Below, one piece after another: positions 45,951-55,666 of a stretch of DNA of 64,000 nucleotides. The position numbers and the translations under genes are program-made. The DNA is taken from positions 24,110-88,109 of the forward strand of contig NZ_KI912405.1 in assembly GCF_000518245.1 (NCBI RefSeq), written 5' to 3'. Positions within the stretch are counted from its first letter, which is position 1, and each line of letters begins with the position of its first letter. Below the pieces are notes generated by a model. That model saw nothing but the letters and a program-made list of their open reading frames with translations, searched no databases and was not told where the DNA came from. Source of the DNA: Brachyspira alvinipulli ATCC 51933. Its GTDB lineage: Bacteria; Spirochaetota; Brachyspiria; Brachyspirales; Brachyspiraceae.

Positions 45951-47321
45951 TTAATTAATTAATTTTCTAAAATATATAGTAAACAAAGTAACAGTTGTAC
46001 AAACTGCTAAAAAATCAGCTATAGGTTCTGCTAATAATACAGCCATAACTTTATTTTCAAGAAAAATCGGAAGTATAAATATAAGAGGTATCAATAATAT
46101 AATTTTTCTCAAAATTGCCAAAAATGAAGAAATTTTAGCATTCCCCAAAGCTATAAATGTTTGCTGACATGCAGTTTGTGCCCCAAATATTAATGAACTA
46201 GCCATATATATTCTTAAAGCCCATATACTATAATCTATAAGTTCTTGATTGCTTGTAAATATTCTCACAAAAAGATATGGAAAAAACTCGGATATAATCC
46301 ACATTAGTGTAGAAAAAGATATACAACTTATCAATAATATTTTAAAAGCACTCTTGACCCTATCAATATTACTAGCTCCATAATTATAACTAATAATAGG
46401 CTGTGCTCCTTGAGTAAGTCCCATTATAGGAAGAAAAGAAAACTGCATAATACTGCTTAAAATAGTCATAGCACCTACTGCTAAATCTCCTCCGTATTTT
46501 AAAAGAGATGTATTAAATGATACAAATAAGACACTCTCTGTAAACTGCATTATGAAAGGTGAAAATCCTAAAGCTAAACATGGCAATATTACATTAGCAG
46601 ATATTTTTAAATTACTTACTTTTAATTTCAATACAGTCCTTTTTGAAGTCATAAAGGACAATATCCACACACAAGATATAGCCTGAGATATAATAGTTGC
46701 AAGTGCTGCACCTCTAACATCCATATCAAAAACAAATATAAATATAGGATCTAGTATTATATTTGTTAAAGCTCCAATTAAAACAGTAAACATACTAGTT
46801 TTTGCTTTACCCTGTGCAGTTATAAATGCATTAAGCCCCAATGCTAATTGAACAAATATTGTACCTATTGAATATATCCTTAAATATCTTAAAGCATAAA
46901 TAATTGTATTTTCACTAGCTCCAAAAAGCATTAATATAGGCTCAGCAAATATTACCAATAATATTGTTATAATAATAGATATTATAATTAAAGTTAAAGT
47001 ACAGTTTCCAAGAATTTCTTCTGCTTTATCATAATGCTGTTTACCCATCATAATAGAAGCACAAGGAGAGCCACCCATACTTACAAGATATGCAAATGAT
47101 GATACAGCAATAATAATAGGCATTGTAACTCCTATTCCCGTTAAAGCCGATGCTCCTATATCAGGAATATGACCTATATACATTCTATCCACTACATTGT
47201 ACAAAACATTTATTATCTGTGCTATTATAGCCGGCAATGATAATTGAAATAATAATCGAAAAACTGGTTTGTTTGCAAGCTCATTTGCTTTGCTGTCCAT
47301 TAATACTGATTCATTACTCAT
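45951..47321 (-). CDS. MATE-family multidrug/cation exporter
   Basis: This 456-residue integral membrane protein has about twelve hydrophobic segments in two related halves. The N-terminal MATE pattern is clear: PVFRLLFQLSLPAIIAQIINVLYNVVDRMYIG. The second half repeats it around MGLTQGAQPIISYNYGA. The length and the GLTQGAQPIISYNYGA motif fit the DinF/NorM-like bacterial branch. It would export organic cations or drugs using a Na+ or H+ gradient; the substrate is unknown. The start codon follows GGG. It is not obviously in an operon with the receptor genes downstream. Confidence 0.93.
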   Translation of the reverse strand: MSNESVLMDSKANELANKPVFRLLFQLSLPAIIAQIINVLYNVVDRMYIGHIPDIGASALTGIGVTMPIIIAVSSFAYLVSMGGSPCASIMMGKQHYDKAEEILGNCTLTLIIISIIITILLVIFAEPILMLFGASENTIIYALRYLRIYSIGTIFVQLALGLNAFITAQGKAKTSMFTVLIGALTNIILDPIFIFVFDMDVRGAALATIISQAISCVWILSFMTSKRTVLKLKVSNLKISANVILPCLALGFSPFIMQFTESVLFVSFNTSLLKYGGDLAVGAMTILSSIMQFSFLPIMGLTQGAQPIISYNYGASNIDRVKSAFKILLISCISFSTLMWIISEFFPYLFVRIFTSNQELIDYSIWALRIYMASSLIFGAQTACQQTFIALGNAKISSFLAILRKIILLIPLIFILPIFLENKVMAVLLAEPIADFLAVCTTVTLFTIYFRKLIN

Positions 47322-47705
47322 ACTTAACCCATAAATAATTAAAAAATATAGTTTTAATATGATAAACTTATTTATATTTTAGTCAAATTAAATAAATAAT
47401 ATAATTTTTATAAAAAAGCATCAAAAATTGTAATATGTCTGCATTAAAGTAAAATCACAGCAAATGATAATACATAAAAAAATAATTCAAAATATAATAT
47501 TGCTAATTTTTTATTTTATAACAAATATTAATAATAGAAACTTGTACATACGAACTTAATTAAATATTCAAAGGCAGTAAATTATAATTAGATATAATGA
47601 TTTATATTAGACTAAATTATATAAAAGAGAAAAGTTATTTATTTTAAAGAACATAAAAAATAGAAATTCATATTTTTTACATTCTTTAAATACAATTTAT
47701 TAATA
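47322..47705. other. AT-rich intergenic region
   Basis: This 384-bp gap lies between the MATE gene and the rod-binding gene, both minus strand. I see no reading frame or repeat. An imperfect AT-rich hairpin at 47646-47687 follows the rod-binding gene and could be its terminator. The right part may hold the MATE promoter but no box is convincing. Confidence 0.5.
47646..47687 (-). terminator. Possible terminator of the rod-binding gene
   Basis: AAAGAACATAAAAAATA and TATTTTTTACATTCTTT form a 17-position stem with two mismatches and an eight-base loop, about 20 bp past the stop codon. The stem is almost all A-T, so the call is weak. Confidence 0.4.
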
Positions 47706-48086
47706 TTAAACATATTTTTCCATTTGATGATATATTATATCAGCCAAACCGAAAGTTTTAGTTTTTGAAAATTCTTTTGCATATTCATCGTAAAGCATAT
47801 CTTCAAAAATTTGTTCAGCCATACCGCCGTCTATTAAGCCGCTTTTATCTACTGTTTTTCTCATTTCTTTAAGCATTTGATTAATCATTAATGCTTCAAA
47901 ATCTTCCGATACTTGTCTTAAACGTTTTTTTTCAAACTCTTTATCATATTTTCTTATATTATTATTTTCTGCAGAAGAAGTTTCTTCTATAGAAAACTTA
48001 GCATTTCCATATTGTTTCTTAGTATTTTCTAATTTAGAAATATTAGCCGTATTCATGCTTAAATTATATTTATCAGTTATATTCAT
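47706..48086 (-). CDS. FlgJ-like flagellar rod-binding protein
   Basis: I start at the ATG at 48086 (MNITDKYNLSMN); the upstream 19-residue extension is hydrophobic and unlike the family. The 126-residue product has the rod-binding domain in its second half: VSEDFEALMINQMLKEMRKT, then GGMAEQIFEDMLYDEYAKEF and FGLADIIYHQM. This is the N-terminal domain of FlgJ, a scaffold for the flagellar rod. The peptidoglycan-hydrolase domain of enteric FlgJ is absent, as in many single-domain relatives. It stands apart from other flagellar genes, upstream of a chemoreceptor terminator. Confidence 0.85.
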   Translation of the reverse strand: MNITDKYNLSMNTANISKLENTKKQYGNAKFSIEETSSAENNNIRKYDKEFEKKRLRQVSEDFEALMINQMLKEMRKTVDKSGLIDGGMAEQIFEDMLYDEYAKEFSKTKTFGLADIIYHQMEKYV

Positions 48087-48163
48087 TATTTTAATCCAAA
48101 TCGTTAGTATATGAAATTTTATCGGTAAAGTTAATAAAGACATTAGTATATTTTTAGTTAAAT

Positions 48164-48205
48164 AAAAAGGCTTAAACCATTAAAGATTTAAGCCTTTTTA
48201 TTTCT
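48164..48205 (-). terminator. Terminator of the 964-residue chemoreceptor gene
   Basis: AAAAAGGCTTAAA and TTTAAGCCTTTTT form a perfect 13-bp stem with a ten-base loop, just past the stop at 48209. The A-rich left arm gives a T run on the minus strand. Confidence 0.85.
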
Positions 48206-48208
48206 AAA

Positions 48209-51103
48209 TTACCAAGTTACAATATATTCTGTATAAATATAACCCTTACTTATTGATTTAGTCATTTTTACTTTAGAACTATTAGGGTATTTATATCTAA
48301 TTATATTTTTTATCATTTCATCATAATATGTTTCTATCATAGAATCATAGTTAGGGAAATAATGTAAATGATAAATTATACGCTTTTTCTCTGCTTTAAC
48401 TACTTCAATATTAATATTTTTAAACATCTTCTTATTAAAGTTAATAAATACATCAGCTAACCTGTGTTTATGAGAAATTTTTATTCGTATCTTAGTAAGC
48501 AAGCTGAATTTTTTAAAGTCATATCTAGCTTTTTCTCTTATACCGTCTCTTGATCCTTCATAGAATTCATCCATTATGCTAGTCATTGGTATGAAGCATG
48601 AAGAAGATAGAGGATATTTCTTTCTAAATTTCAATTTTTTAATATCTTTAAATAGAATTTTAGAATCATCCGGTAAACTATCAAGCATTTTTTGATATTT
48701 ATCTTTACCAAAATTTCCTACTACAAATTTATATATACTTTGAACAAATGTACGTCTTCCGTAAGCTCTGTCACCTTCATTAATAATCTTAATCTTTTCT
48801 TTGATAACTTCTTCAAAATCTTTTATAACATAATCGGACATTTCTTTTTCCAAATTGTCCACAGAATCATTAGCAACATTAGATAATTGCTCTATCTCTT
48901 TAATAAGTCCGAATACATTTCCTATACTTTCGCTCATATTCTGAGTTTTAGAAACTATATCATCAGTATTCTGAGATACCATTTTCATAGCTTCATCATT
49001 CTTCTTAGACAAATCGGAAAGATTTACCAAATCATCTTTAGCAATAGATATTCTTCCATGCAAAGCAGTATATTGTTCTTTAATATCTTTTACAGCATCG
49101 TATAAACTTTCTATAGAACTTGTTATTTCATTTGTAGAAACATATTTTTCATCAGAAACCTTTTTTACCTTCGTCATAGTATTAACAAAATTCTGCATTT
49201 TATTAAGCATATCTTCTATACCTATTATTCTGTCAGTCATACTAGACATAATAAGGTTCATTTCTTTTTCTATATCTCTAAGTATTTTCCAAGCCTTTTC
49301 AGACTGTGAATTTGTAGTTGTAGCTAATTTTCTAATCTCTTCAGCAACAACTGCGAAACCTTTACCTTGCTCGCCGGCATGGGCAGCCTCAATAGCAGCA
49401 TTCATCGCCAACATATTTGTCTGCTGAGAAATATCTATAGTTGAATTTACGAAATCTGTTATACCTCTTATAGAAGTAATAAGAGATTTTGTAATGGTCT
49501 CTGTTTTCATTATTTTTTCTTTACTATCTTCTGTTAAAGCAACCATTTTTTCAGATTCTTCTTTTGCCTTTCCTACAGAAGCTGATACTTCCTGCATATC
49601 CTTCTGCATAGTTACTGTTAAGGAATTAATCTGATTCAAACTAACAGACTGATCATCAATTTTTCTTTGAAGATTATTAGTCATATCATCAATAGAAATT
49701 AATTCTGCCAAACTTGAAGCTATAATCTTATATATCTCTAAATTACTGCTTTCTACATGTTTGAACTCTGTCTGCTGAGATGATATATTGTCTACTATTA
49801 AACTTACAGATTCTGTCATTGATCCTGCAGACTCAGATATATCTATCATCTTTTCTTTTAAAGCATTGCTTTGCTCTTTGGATATTTTAAGAGTTTTTGA
49901 TACACTTGAAAATACATGCTGAACCATATCAAAAAATATTCTTATCCAAGTACTCAAATCACCAAGAGAATCTTTAGAATTAATTCTGCTTACATTTACA
50001 AATATATTATTATCAAATACGCCTGATTCCAATTCTTGTGATATTTTATCCAAAGGTTTTAATGATATAGGTATTGTAACATTCAATACAACTATAATTA
50101 TTATTATAGCAACTATCAATATTAGGAATATTGTATTATTGGTAGCTGTTAAAACATTATAGAAGAAATTTGTAGGAACATACATGAAAATATTATAAAA
50201 ACCATTATCAAATTGTCTGAAAAATAAAGAATAAGAATTATCTCCAACCATATAATTTTCTCTTATTCTTGTATTAGTATAAAACGTTGTATTATCAACG
50301 GCATTATTAACCCAATCTATATTTGTTATGTTTGAAAGTATATAATTAGGGTCATCATGATAAACTATTTTTTTATTTCTAGAATCAAAAATTATTGTAT
50401 TAAAAGGACCTGTTTTAACTATATTAGTAAGCATTTCATAAGCTATATCTAAAGAAAGATCAGATAATGAAACTCCTATAAGATGATCATTAATACTTGA
50501 ATATATAGGAGATGAGAAAGAAATAACTTTCTGCGGCTTATCTATATTTTTTAGATATGGAGAAGAAAAATATATAGGGCTTGGTCTTTTAGCTTCTCTA
50601 TTCCAATTATTAGGCAAAGCTAGAGAATAAAACTCCTCTTCAGTATAATTATCGCTAGCTGTTTCAATTTTAGGCTGCATATTTCCTGTATTGCCTACAT
50701 CGTATAAATATAATGAATAAATATCTCTCATATAAGGATTATTTTCTATAATATTTGGTTCAAAATATAGACCATTAGCAATTACATGATGTAAAGCTGT
50801 TTGAGACTTATGAAAGCGGTAAATAATTTTTCTAAGGTTTGTAGCTACATCCCTAACTGCTCCTGTAGAATATAAGTCATAAGATACTGTGGCAATATCT
50901 GATAAAGAAACTGTTCCAACACTTGTAGAGGCAAATATATTATCAAAAGTAGATACCATATCATAGAAATAGTTCTGAGATACTGACATCGCTGAATCAT
51001 ACAATGCCTTCTTATTTGTTCTTGTATTTATAAAGATAGTAGGAGATAATGCCAAAATGACTACTATGACAACCAAAAGAAGTACCTTATTCTTTAAACT
51101 CAT
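48209..51103 (-). CDS. Large methyl-accepting chemotaxis protein with an extra C-terminal domain
   Basis: This 964-residue receptor has TM1 (~5-25), a long periplasmic dCache-like sensor (~35-325), TM2 (~328-350), a HAMP-like segment (~350-405) and a methyl-accepting domain (~410-760) whose tip reads ISQQTNMLAMNAAIEAAHAGEQGKGFAVVAEEIRKLA. About 200 further residues follow (~765-964), starting near YGRRTFVQSIYKFVVGNFG and containing FYEGSRDGIREKARYDFKKF. This tail looks globular and mixed alpha/beta; I cannot assign it to a family. Chemoreceptors normally end near the second helix of the coiled coil or in a short tether. The domain could sense or bind something in the cytoplasm. The gene is monocistronic with a good terminator. 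Confidence 0.92.
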   Translation of the reverse strand: MSLKNKVLLLVVIVVILALSPTIFINTRTNKKALYDSAMSVSQNYFYDMVSTFDNIFASTSVGTVSLSDIATVSYDLYSTGAVRDVATNLRKIIYRFHKSQTALHHVIANGLYFEPNIIENNPYMRDIYSLYLYDVGNTGNMQPKIETASDNYTEEEFYSLALPNNWNREAKRPSPIYFSSPYLKNIDKPQKVISFSSPIYSSINDHLIGVSLSDLSLDIAYEMLTNIVKTGPFNTIIFDSRNKKIVYHDDPNYILSNITNIDWVNNAVDNTTFYTNTRIRENYMVGDNSYSLFFRQFDNGFYNIFMYVPTNFFYNVLTATNNTIFLILIVAIIIIIVVLNVTIPISLKPLDKISQELESGVFDNNIFVNVSRINSKDSLGDLSTWIRIFFDMVQHVFSSVSKTLKISKEQSNALKEKMIDISESAGSMTESVSLIVDNISSQQTEFKHVESSNLEIYKIIASSLAELISIDDMTNNLQRKIDDQSVSLNQINSLTVTMQKDMQEVSASVGKAKEESEKMVALTEDSKEKIMKTETITKSLITSIRGITDFVNSTIDISQQTNMLAMNAAIEAAHAGEQGKGFAVVAEEIRKLATTTNSQSEKAWKILRDIEKEMNLIMSSMTDRIIGIEDMLNKMQNFVNTMTKVKKVSDEKYVSTNEITSSIESLYDAVKDIKEQYTALHGRISIAKDDLVNLSDLSKKNDEAMKMVSQNTDDIVSKTQNMSESIGNVFGLIKEIEQLSNVANDSVDNLEKEMSDYVIKDFEEVIKEKIKIINEGDRAYGRRTFVQSIYKFVVGNFGKDKYQKMLDSLPDDSKILFKDIKKLKFRKKYPLSSSCFIPMTSIMDEFYEGSRDGIREKARYDFKKFSLLTKIRIKISHKHRLADVFINFNKKMFKNINIEVVKAEKKRIIYHLHYFPNYDSMIETYYDEMIKNIIRYKYPNSSKVKMTKSISKGYIYTEYIVTW

Positions 51104-51192
51104 ATAAAAACCTTATTATTTTATTAAAAAATTATTACTTAAATTGTCGGATACTTTTAATATATTATTGAGAGCTATAAAAAAATATATAT

Positions 51193-52806
51193 TTATTTTT
51201 TGACAAACTTTCTTAATAGTTTTCCTTTAAACATATTAATAAAGGATACAAAATCATCATTTCTCAATACTATATTAGTTATAGAATATACTAATATTCC
51301 AAGCAATATCAGTATAAAAACTTTAAATATAAAAAATATCCTAGAATCACTATTATTATACAATAAATAATATTTTACACCAAAAACAGCAGCAGCCATA
51401 AATAAACTTGATATAATAGTTTTCACTACCTCAATCTTTTTATTAATTACAGATTTAATAGCCATTCTTTTCATAAGCAATATATATAGTATACAAAAAG
51501 ATACAATATTTGCAATAACACTTGATATTGATATTCCTATAATATCGAATTTAAATATATAAACACATAAATAATTACTAACGGCATTGATTATAAATGT
51601 AAAAAATGCCACATAAACAGGAGTTTTCATATCTTTCATAGCATAAAAAGACTGAACCAATATCCTATAACTTGCTACAAAAAATAATGATATAGATAAA
51701 TATCTTAAAGCACTTGATACTAAATATGTAGATTGTGAAGAAAAAGCCCCATACTCAAATATCATTCTTACAATTTCTTTGCCCAATACAACAAATCCGA
51801 AAGTAGCTGGAATTGTAACTAAAGCAACTAACCTTAATGAATATCCTAAATTTTCTACAGCTTCATCTTTTTTATTATCAGCTATTAATTTACTTAAAGT
51901 AGGAAGCATAACAGTTGCCACACTTACAGCAAAAACGCCCAAAACAAATTCATGTATTCTAGTAGCAAAAGTAACAGCCGAAACCCTACCCTCTCCAATA
52001 GCTCCAGCAAATGCAGTAGAAACTAGTAAATTTATCTGATATATACTGGCACCGAAAATACCGGGAGCAAATAATTTTATCATTTTTATAACATAAGGTT
52101 CTTTGAAATGAAAATAAGGCTTGAAACTAAAACCTTGTTTATGTACAAATGGCATTTGATATGCAAATTGAACAAATCCTCCAAGCAATACCGCAAAAGC
52201 AAATACATAAGCCATATTATTAAAGAAGTTAGGTAAAAAGAATTTAAAAAATAAAGCCATCGATATAATAACTGTATTTAATAAAATAGGACTTGCCGCT
52301 GATATGGAATAATATCCTCTTATATTAAGCACTCCCTGCATCAAAGCGGCTAATGATATGAATAATAAATAAGGAAACACTATCCTTGATAAATCGGCAG
52401 CAAGATTAAGTGCTTCTATATTATTATGTGCTGATTTATAAAGTATTTTTACAAGCAAAGGAGAGATTATTATTCCGATTCCTACAACACCTATAAGTAT
52501 TAATCCAAGAAGAGTAAACACAGCTCTAAAAAATTTCTTTGATTCCTCTATACCCTTTTCTTTTTCAAGTTCAGTGAATACTGGTATAAAACTAGCTACC
52601 ATATTACCTTCAGCAAATAAACGCCTTAAAAGATTCGGAAGTATAAATCCTATGGCAAAAGCATCAGCTATAAATGTAGTACCAAGTAAAGCAGCCTGTA
52701 TTTGATCCCTTACAAGTCCGAATATTCTGCTTACTGTAGTCACTAATGACATTTTTAATGATGATTTGGCTATTTTCTCTTTGCTTACTGTTTTATTTTC
52801 CGGCAT
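51193..52806 (-). CDS. murJ: Lipid II flippase MurJ
   Basis: This 537-residue integral membrane protein has about fourteen hydrophobic segments and the MviN/MurJ N-terminal pattern SLKMSLVTTVSRIFGLVRDQ and FAIGFILPNLLRRLFAEGN. It flips lipid II across the inner membrane for peptidoglycan synthesis. Length is normal. The N-terminus is preceded by a polar segment of about 15 residues. A ribosome-binding site AGAGGA lies before the ATG. It stands alone, with decayed DNA upstream. Confidence 0.95.
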   Translation of the reverse strand: MPENKTVSKEKIAKSSLKMSLVTTVSRIFGLVRDQIQAALLGTTFIADAFAIGFILPNLLRRLFAEGNMVASFIPVFTELEKEKGIEESKKFFRAVFTLLGLILIGVVGIGIIISPLLVKILYKSAHNNIEALNLAADLSRIVFPYLLFISLAALMQGVLNIRGYYSISAASPILLNTVIISMALFFKFFLPNFFNNMAYVFAFAVLLGGFVQFAYQMPFVHKQGFSFKPYFHFKEPYVIKMIKLFAPGIFGASIYQINLLVSTAFAGAIGEGRVSAVTFATRIHEFVLGVFAVSVATVMLPTLSKLIADNKKDEAVENLGYSLRLVALVTIPATFGFVVLGKEIVRMIFEYGAFSSQSTYLVSSALRYLSISLFFVASYRILVQSFYAMKDMKTPVYVAFFTFIINAVSNYLCVYIFKFDIIGISISSVIANIVSFCILYILLMKRMAIKSVINKKIEVVKTIISSLFMAAAVFGVKYYLLYNNSDSRIFFIFKVFILILLGILVYSITNIVLRNDDFVSFINMFKGKLLRKFVKK

Positions 52807-53073
52807 ATTTCCTCTGTATTTAATAAAAAATATTATTCGCTATATTATTTATATAATAACAGCATATAAAACATATCATAAAAATATAAATTAGAAAATA
52901 ATAAAAAACAATATTACAATAAATATTTTATTATTTAATCTGTCAATTTTATTTATATTGTATGATAATGTATTAAATAATTAAATGTAGAAACAAGATT
53001 ATTATAATACATAAAATCAATATCAAATTACATAATTATATAAAGAATAAACATATTAAAATAAATATTTTAG

Positions 53074-53119
53074 TTATTATTAACAGCATTTGTATGTAAT
53101 GCTAATAATCAAAATTATT
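53074..53119 (+). pseudogene. Remnant of a signal-peptide coding sequence
   Basis: Bases 53074-53102 match 53689-53717 in the rhodanese gene at 26 of 29 positions. They translate as LLLTAFVCNANNQNY followed by a stop, against LLLTVFVCNA in the intact gene. A stop codon lies directly upstream in frame. This looks like the stump of a duplicated or related secreted-protein gene. Confidence 0.5.
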
Positions 53120-53237
53120 AAAAAACAATATATTAAATTGGTGAATTAGATAAACTGCTTAACTATTTTATTTATATAGTATTAACTAATAATAAACAAC
53201 AATAAATATAAAATGGATAAATTAATTATATGAATAA

Positions 53238-53444
53238 ATATTAAAATTTTATGATACGATTTTAAATTTAGATAATTTAGAATGTATAAGATATGATACC
53301 GTTTCTTCTAAATTATATTTTACTTTCTTTTTTGTAACAGTTAATTTAACTGAAAAAGAATTTAAATATTTAACAGAGTTTTTAAAAAATGATTTTAAAT
53401 TCCATGAAATTAATAAAAAAATTAGCAGTTTTCAGCTTATGTAA
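53238..53444 (+). pseudogene. Open fragment without a start codon
   Basis: A 67-codon stretch is open between two stops and reads like protein (FYDTILNLDNLECIRYDTV, then LTEKEFKYLTEFLKNDFKFH), but it has no usable start codon or ribosome-binding site. It may be the 3' end of a lost gene. Chance cannot be ruled out in such AT-rich DNA. I do not recognise the family. Confidence 0.35.
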
Positions 53445-53658
53445 TAATATTCTCCGCAAAAATAGTATAATCAAAAAAATACTAAAACAAATATAAAAGA
53501 AATTGTTTATCACTGGCTATTTTTTTACATTATTAACTTTATTAATAGCATTTAACTTAATAACATATAAAAAATAACAAAAATTAAATTTTGAGGAACT
53601 TTCATAAAATAATATTCGTCTAACTAATAAATTAAATATACCACTAGAGAGTACAGCT

Positions 53659-54087
53659 ATGAAAAGAAATATTTTTGTCATTTTTATGCTATTATTAACA
53701 GTATTTGTATGCAATGCCCAGACAGCAAAAACTAATGAGACTGCATACGAACTTAACAATGTAAAAGTTGTGGGTAAAAACGGCTTGACCCTTAATGATT
53801 TTATATCATTATGGAAATCTGATCCTAATATAATATTAGTTGATGTAAGAACACCTAAAGAAATTAAAGATACAGGAATTATAAAAGGAGCTATCAATAT
53901 TGACTATAGAGCTAAAGAATATTCAAAAAAAATATTATCATTAGATAAAACTAAAAAATATATGTTCTATTGTAAAAGCGGCGGACGTTTAGGAAAAACA
54001 GTTCAATATTTACTTGATAATAGATTTAAAAATGTGTACTATCTAAAAGATGGAGGATACGTGGAATTTTCAAAAGCTTTAAAATAA
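53659..54087 (+). CDS. Secreted rhodanese-like protein
   Basis: This 142-residue protein has a signal peptide (MKRNIFVIFMLLLTVFVCNA, cleavage after NA) and one rhodanese domain (~45-140). Domain features are ILVDVRTPKEIKDTGIIKGAINI and the active-site loop with Cys in FYCKSGGRLGKT. The loop C-K-S-G-G-R is the usual six-residue rhodanese loop. It should sit in the periplasm and may handle sulfane sulfur or act in redox; the substrate is unknown. A second Cys in the signal peptide (VCNA) does not fit a lipobox well. GAGAG precedes the ATG, and a terminator follows the stop. Confidence 0.9.
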   Translation: MKRNIFVIFMLLLTVFVCNAQTAKTNETAYELNNVKVVGKNGLTLNDFISLWKSDPNIILVDVRTPKEIKDTGIIKGAINIDYRAKEYSKKILSLDKTKKYMFYCKSGGRLGKTVQYLLDNRFKNVYYLKDGGYVEFSKALK

Positions 54088-54106
54088 TTATTTTTAGCCA
54101 AACATA

Positions 54107-54136
54107 GGGACTGTTTTTACAGCCCCTTTTTTATTT
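54107..54136 (+). terminator. Terminator of the rhodanese gene
   Basis: GGGACTGT and ACAGCCCC pair with one mismatch around a TTTT loop and run into six T. It lies about 20 bp past the stop. Confidence 0.8.
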
Positions 54137-54209
54137 ACTTATAATCAATTATAAAATTTATTATATATAAAGCTATTGAATAAATGTATTTTAAATATAT
54201 TATAAATTA

Positions 54210-54650
54210 ATGTTTAAAATCATAAAAATTATATTAATAGCATTATTGGTCCTATTTATAAACTATGATAATAAAAATCATAAAGCAGTTTATAATATAC
54301 CAATAGATGATTTATGTATTATAAGAAATAATACTGGATTTCCATGTCCAAGCTGCGGAATGACTAGAGCACATATAGAAGTTTTAAAATTAAATTTTGA
54401 AAAAGCTTTTTATTATCATCCGCTATTCGTGCTTCCAAGTATAATTTTTTTGGTTGTAATGCTAAGAAATAAATCAAAAATAGCAAATTACATATACAAC
54501 AATAATTTTATTACAATTACTGTATTAATAATATTTATAGCAGTATATATAATAAGATTTATAATGCTTTTTCCACATACGGAGCCTTTCACGTACAACT
54601 ATGACAGTAATTTATACCTATTTATTAGAATAATGCAAAACATAAAATAA
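54210..54650 (+). CDS. DUF2752 membrane protein
   Basis: This 146-residue protein has an N-terminal hydrophobic segment, the DUF2752 signature GFPCPSCGMTRAHIEVLKL followed by AFYYHPLFVLP, and two further membrane segments (~85-100 and 108-130). The Cys pair and the TRA motif are the family's conserved core. Function is unknown. There is no ribosome-binding site; a TATTAT box lies just upstream, so it may be read from a very short or absent leader. It stands alone between the rhodanese and an outer-membrane protein gene. Confidence 0.85.
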   Translation: MFKIIKIILIALLVLFINYDNKNHKAVYNIPIDDLCIIRNNTGFPCPSCGMTRAHIEVLKLNFEKAFYYHPLFVLPSIIFLVVMLRNKSKIANYIYNNNFITITVLIIFIAVYIIRFIMLFPHTEPFTYNYDSNLYLFIRIMQNIK

Positions 54651-54714
54651 ACTATTAAGCATAAATTTTATAATATTAAATTATTGATTTTTTTTTGATA
54701 TTATATATAATACT

Positions 54715-54743
54715 TTGACACTATATTTTACATAAATTATTGC
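54715..54743 (+). promoter_or_regulatory. Possible promoter of the outer-membrane protein gene
   Basis: A perfect TTGACA (54715-54720), a 17-bp spacer and a weak TATTGC (54738-54743) lie 38 bp before the start codon. The -35 and the spacing are good; the -10 is poor. Confidence 0.4.
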
Positions 54744-54780
54744 TTATTTATTTTTATTTACTAAATTGGTTGGATATCTT

Positions 54781-55464
54781 ATGATGATTTTTAATAAAGT
54801 AAAACTATATATAATAGTTTTTATAATATCATTTAACATTGTATTTGCTAAAAGTGGTTTTGAAGCCATTTTAAATGTTCCTTTTGGGATAACATTATCA
54901 TATCCAAACGAACATATAAAAAGTTTAGGATATCATATGGCCCCTAATTTAGATGCTGCTGTACTTTTTCAAACAGGATATATGTTTTCAATAGTTGACA
55001 ATTTTGCTATAAGCACATTAGCAGAAGTAGGATATTCTTATGACTCATTCTCTATATACAAAAAAGAAAATGATATTACAGAATTAGTTTCATGTTTAAC
55101 ACATAATATACAATTGGGTATATTATCAAAATTCAATATAAAACAGTATTCTATAGGTATAGGAGGAGGAATGAAATTTCCACTCCAAGTTAATTATCTA
55201 ATAAAAAATAATAATTCAATAGTAAATAATCATGTTATAAATCAATCTAGTATGAAAAATTATTTCGCATCTGCTTTTTCTTGGTATGTAAAAGCTAGCA
55301 TAGATTATTATGTATTTTTTACAGATATTCTGGCATTAGAGATAGGAGCATATTTCTTATATGATTTTGGATTAAAAGGTAAAAATGAATATATGAATAC
55401 TATCGGATTTAGCAGCTTTGATGTAGGTTTGCAAATAGGATTCAGATTCGGTCCAAAACCGTAA
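54781..55464 (+). CDS. Predicted outer-membrane beta-barrel protein
   Basis: I start at the ATG at 54781; a second ATG follows directly, and the TTG at 54766 would run through the GGA box. The 227-residue product has a signal peptide (hydrophobic ~10-23, cleavage after FA) and alternating strands with Gly and aromatic residues (TLAEVGYSYDSFSIY, YSIGIGGGMKFPLQVNYLI). It ends in FDVGLQIGFRFGPKP, the strand pattern of small eight-stranded barrels. No specific family is recognised. It may share regulation with the TonB-receptor-like gene downstream (202 bp gap), but that is not shown. Confidence 0.7.
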   Translation: MMIFNKVKLYIIVFIISFNIVFAKSGFEAILNVPFGITLSYPNEHIKSLGYHMAPNLDAAVLFQTGYMFSIVDNFAISTLAEVGYSYDSFSIYKKENDITELVSCLTHNIQLGILSKFNIKQYSIGIGGGMKFPLQVNYLIKNNNSIVNNHVINQSSMKNYFASAFSWYVKASIDYYVFFTDILALEIGAYFLYDFGLKGKNEYMNTIGFSSFDVGLQIGFRFGPKP

Positions 55465-55666
55465 AACAAGTATTAATCACACAAATAATACATTTTATAA
55501 TTTTATCTTTAATACAACATAAATTATTTTTATATATTTATATTGGTATGGTTTAATTTATGTACATTTTTTTACGTTAATGAATGAAAAAAACGACATT
55601 AATGTTATAATATGCAATGGGAGTTTTTAGTTAATTATGCCAAGTGTTGAAATAGGAAGATAAAAT

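Larger units (their letters stand above)
52807..53658. other. Decayed intergenic region
   Basis: This 852-bp AT-rich gap has no intact gene. It contains a 29-base near copy of the rhodanese signal-peptide coding sequence (53074-53102) and a 67-codon open stretch with no start codon (53238-53444). The rest carries stops in all frames. It reads like the remains of one or two lost genes between murJ and the rhodanese gene. Confidence 0.5.

Noticed and set aside
53517-53897. Minus-strand open frame of 126 residues over the rhodanese gene
   Set aside because: It runs antisense to a clear rhodanese domain and signal peptide and has no family features of its own.
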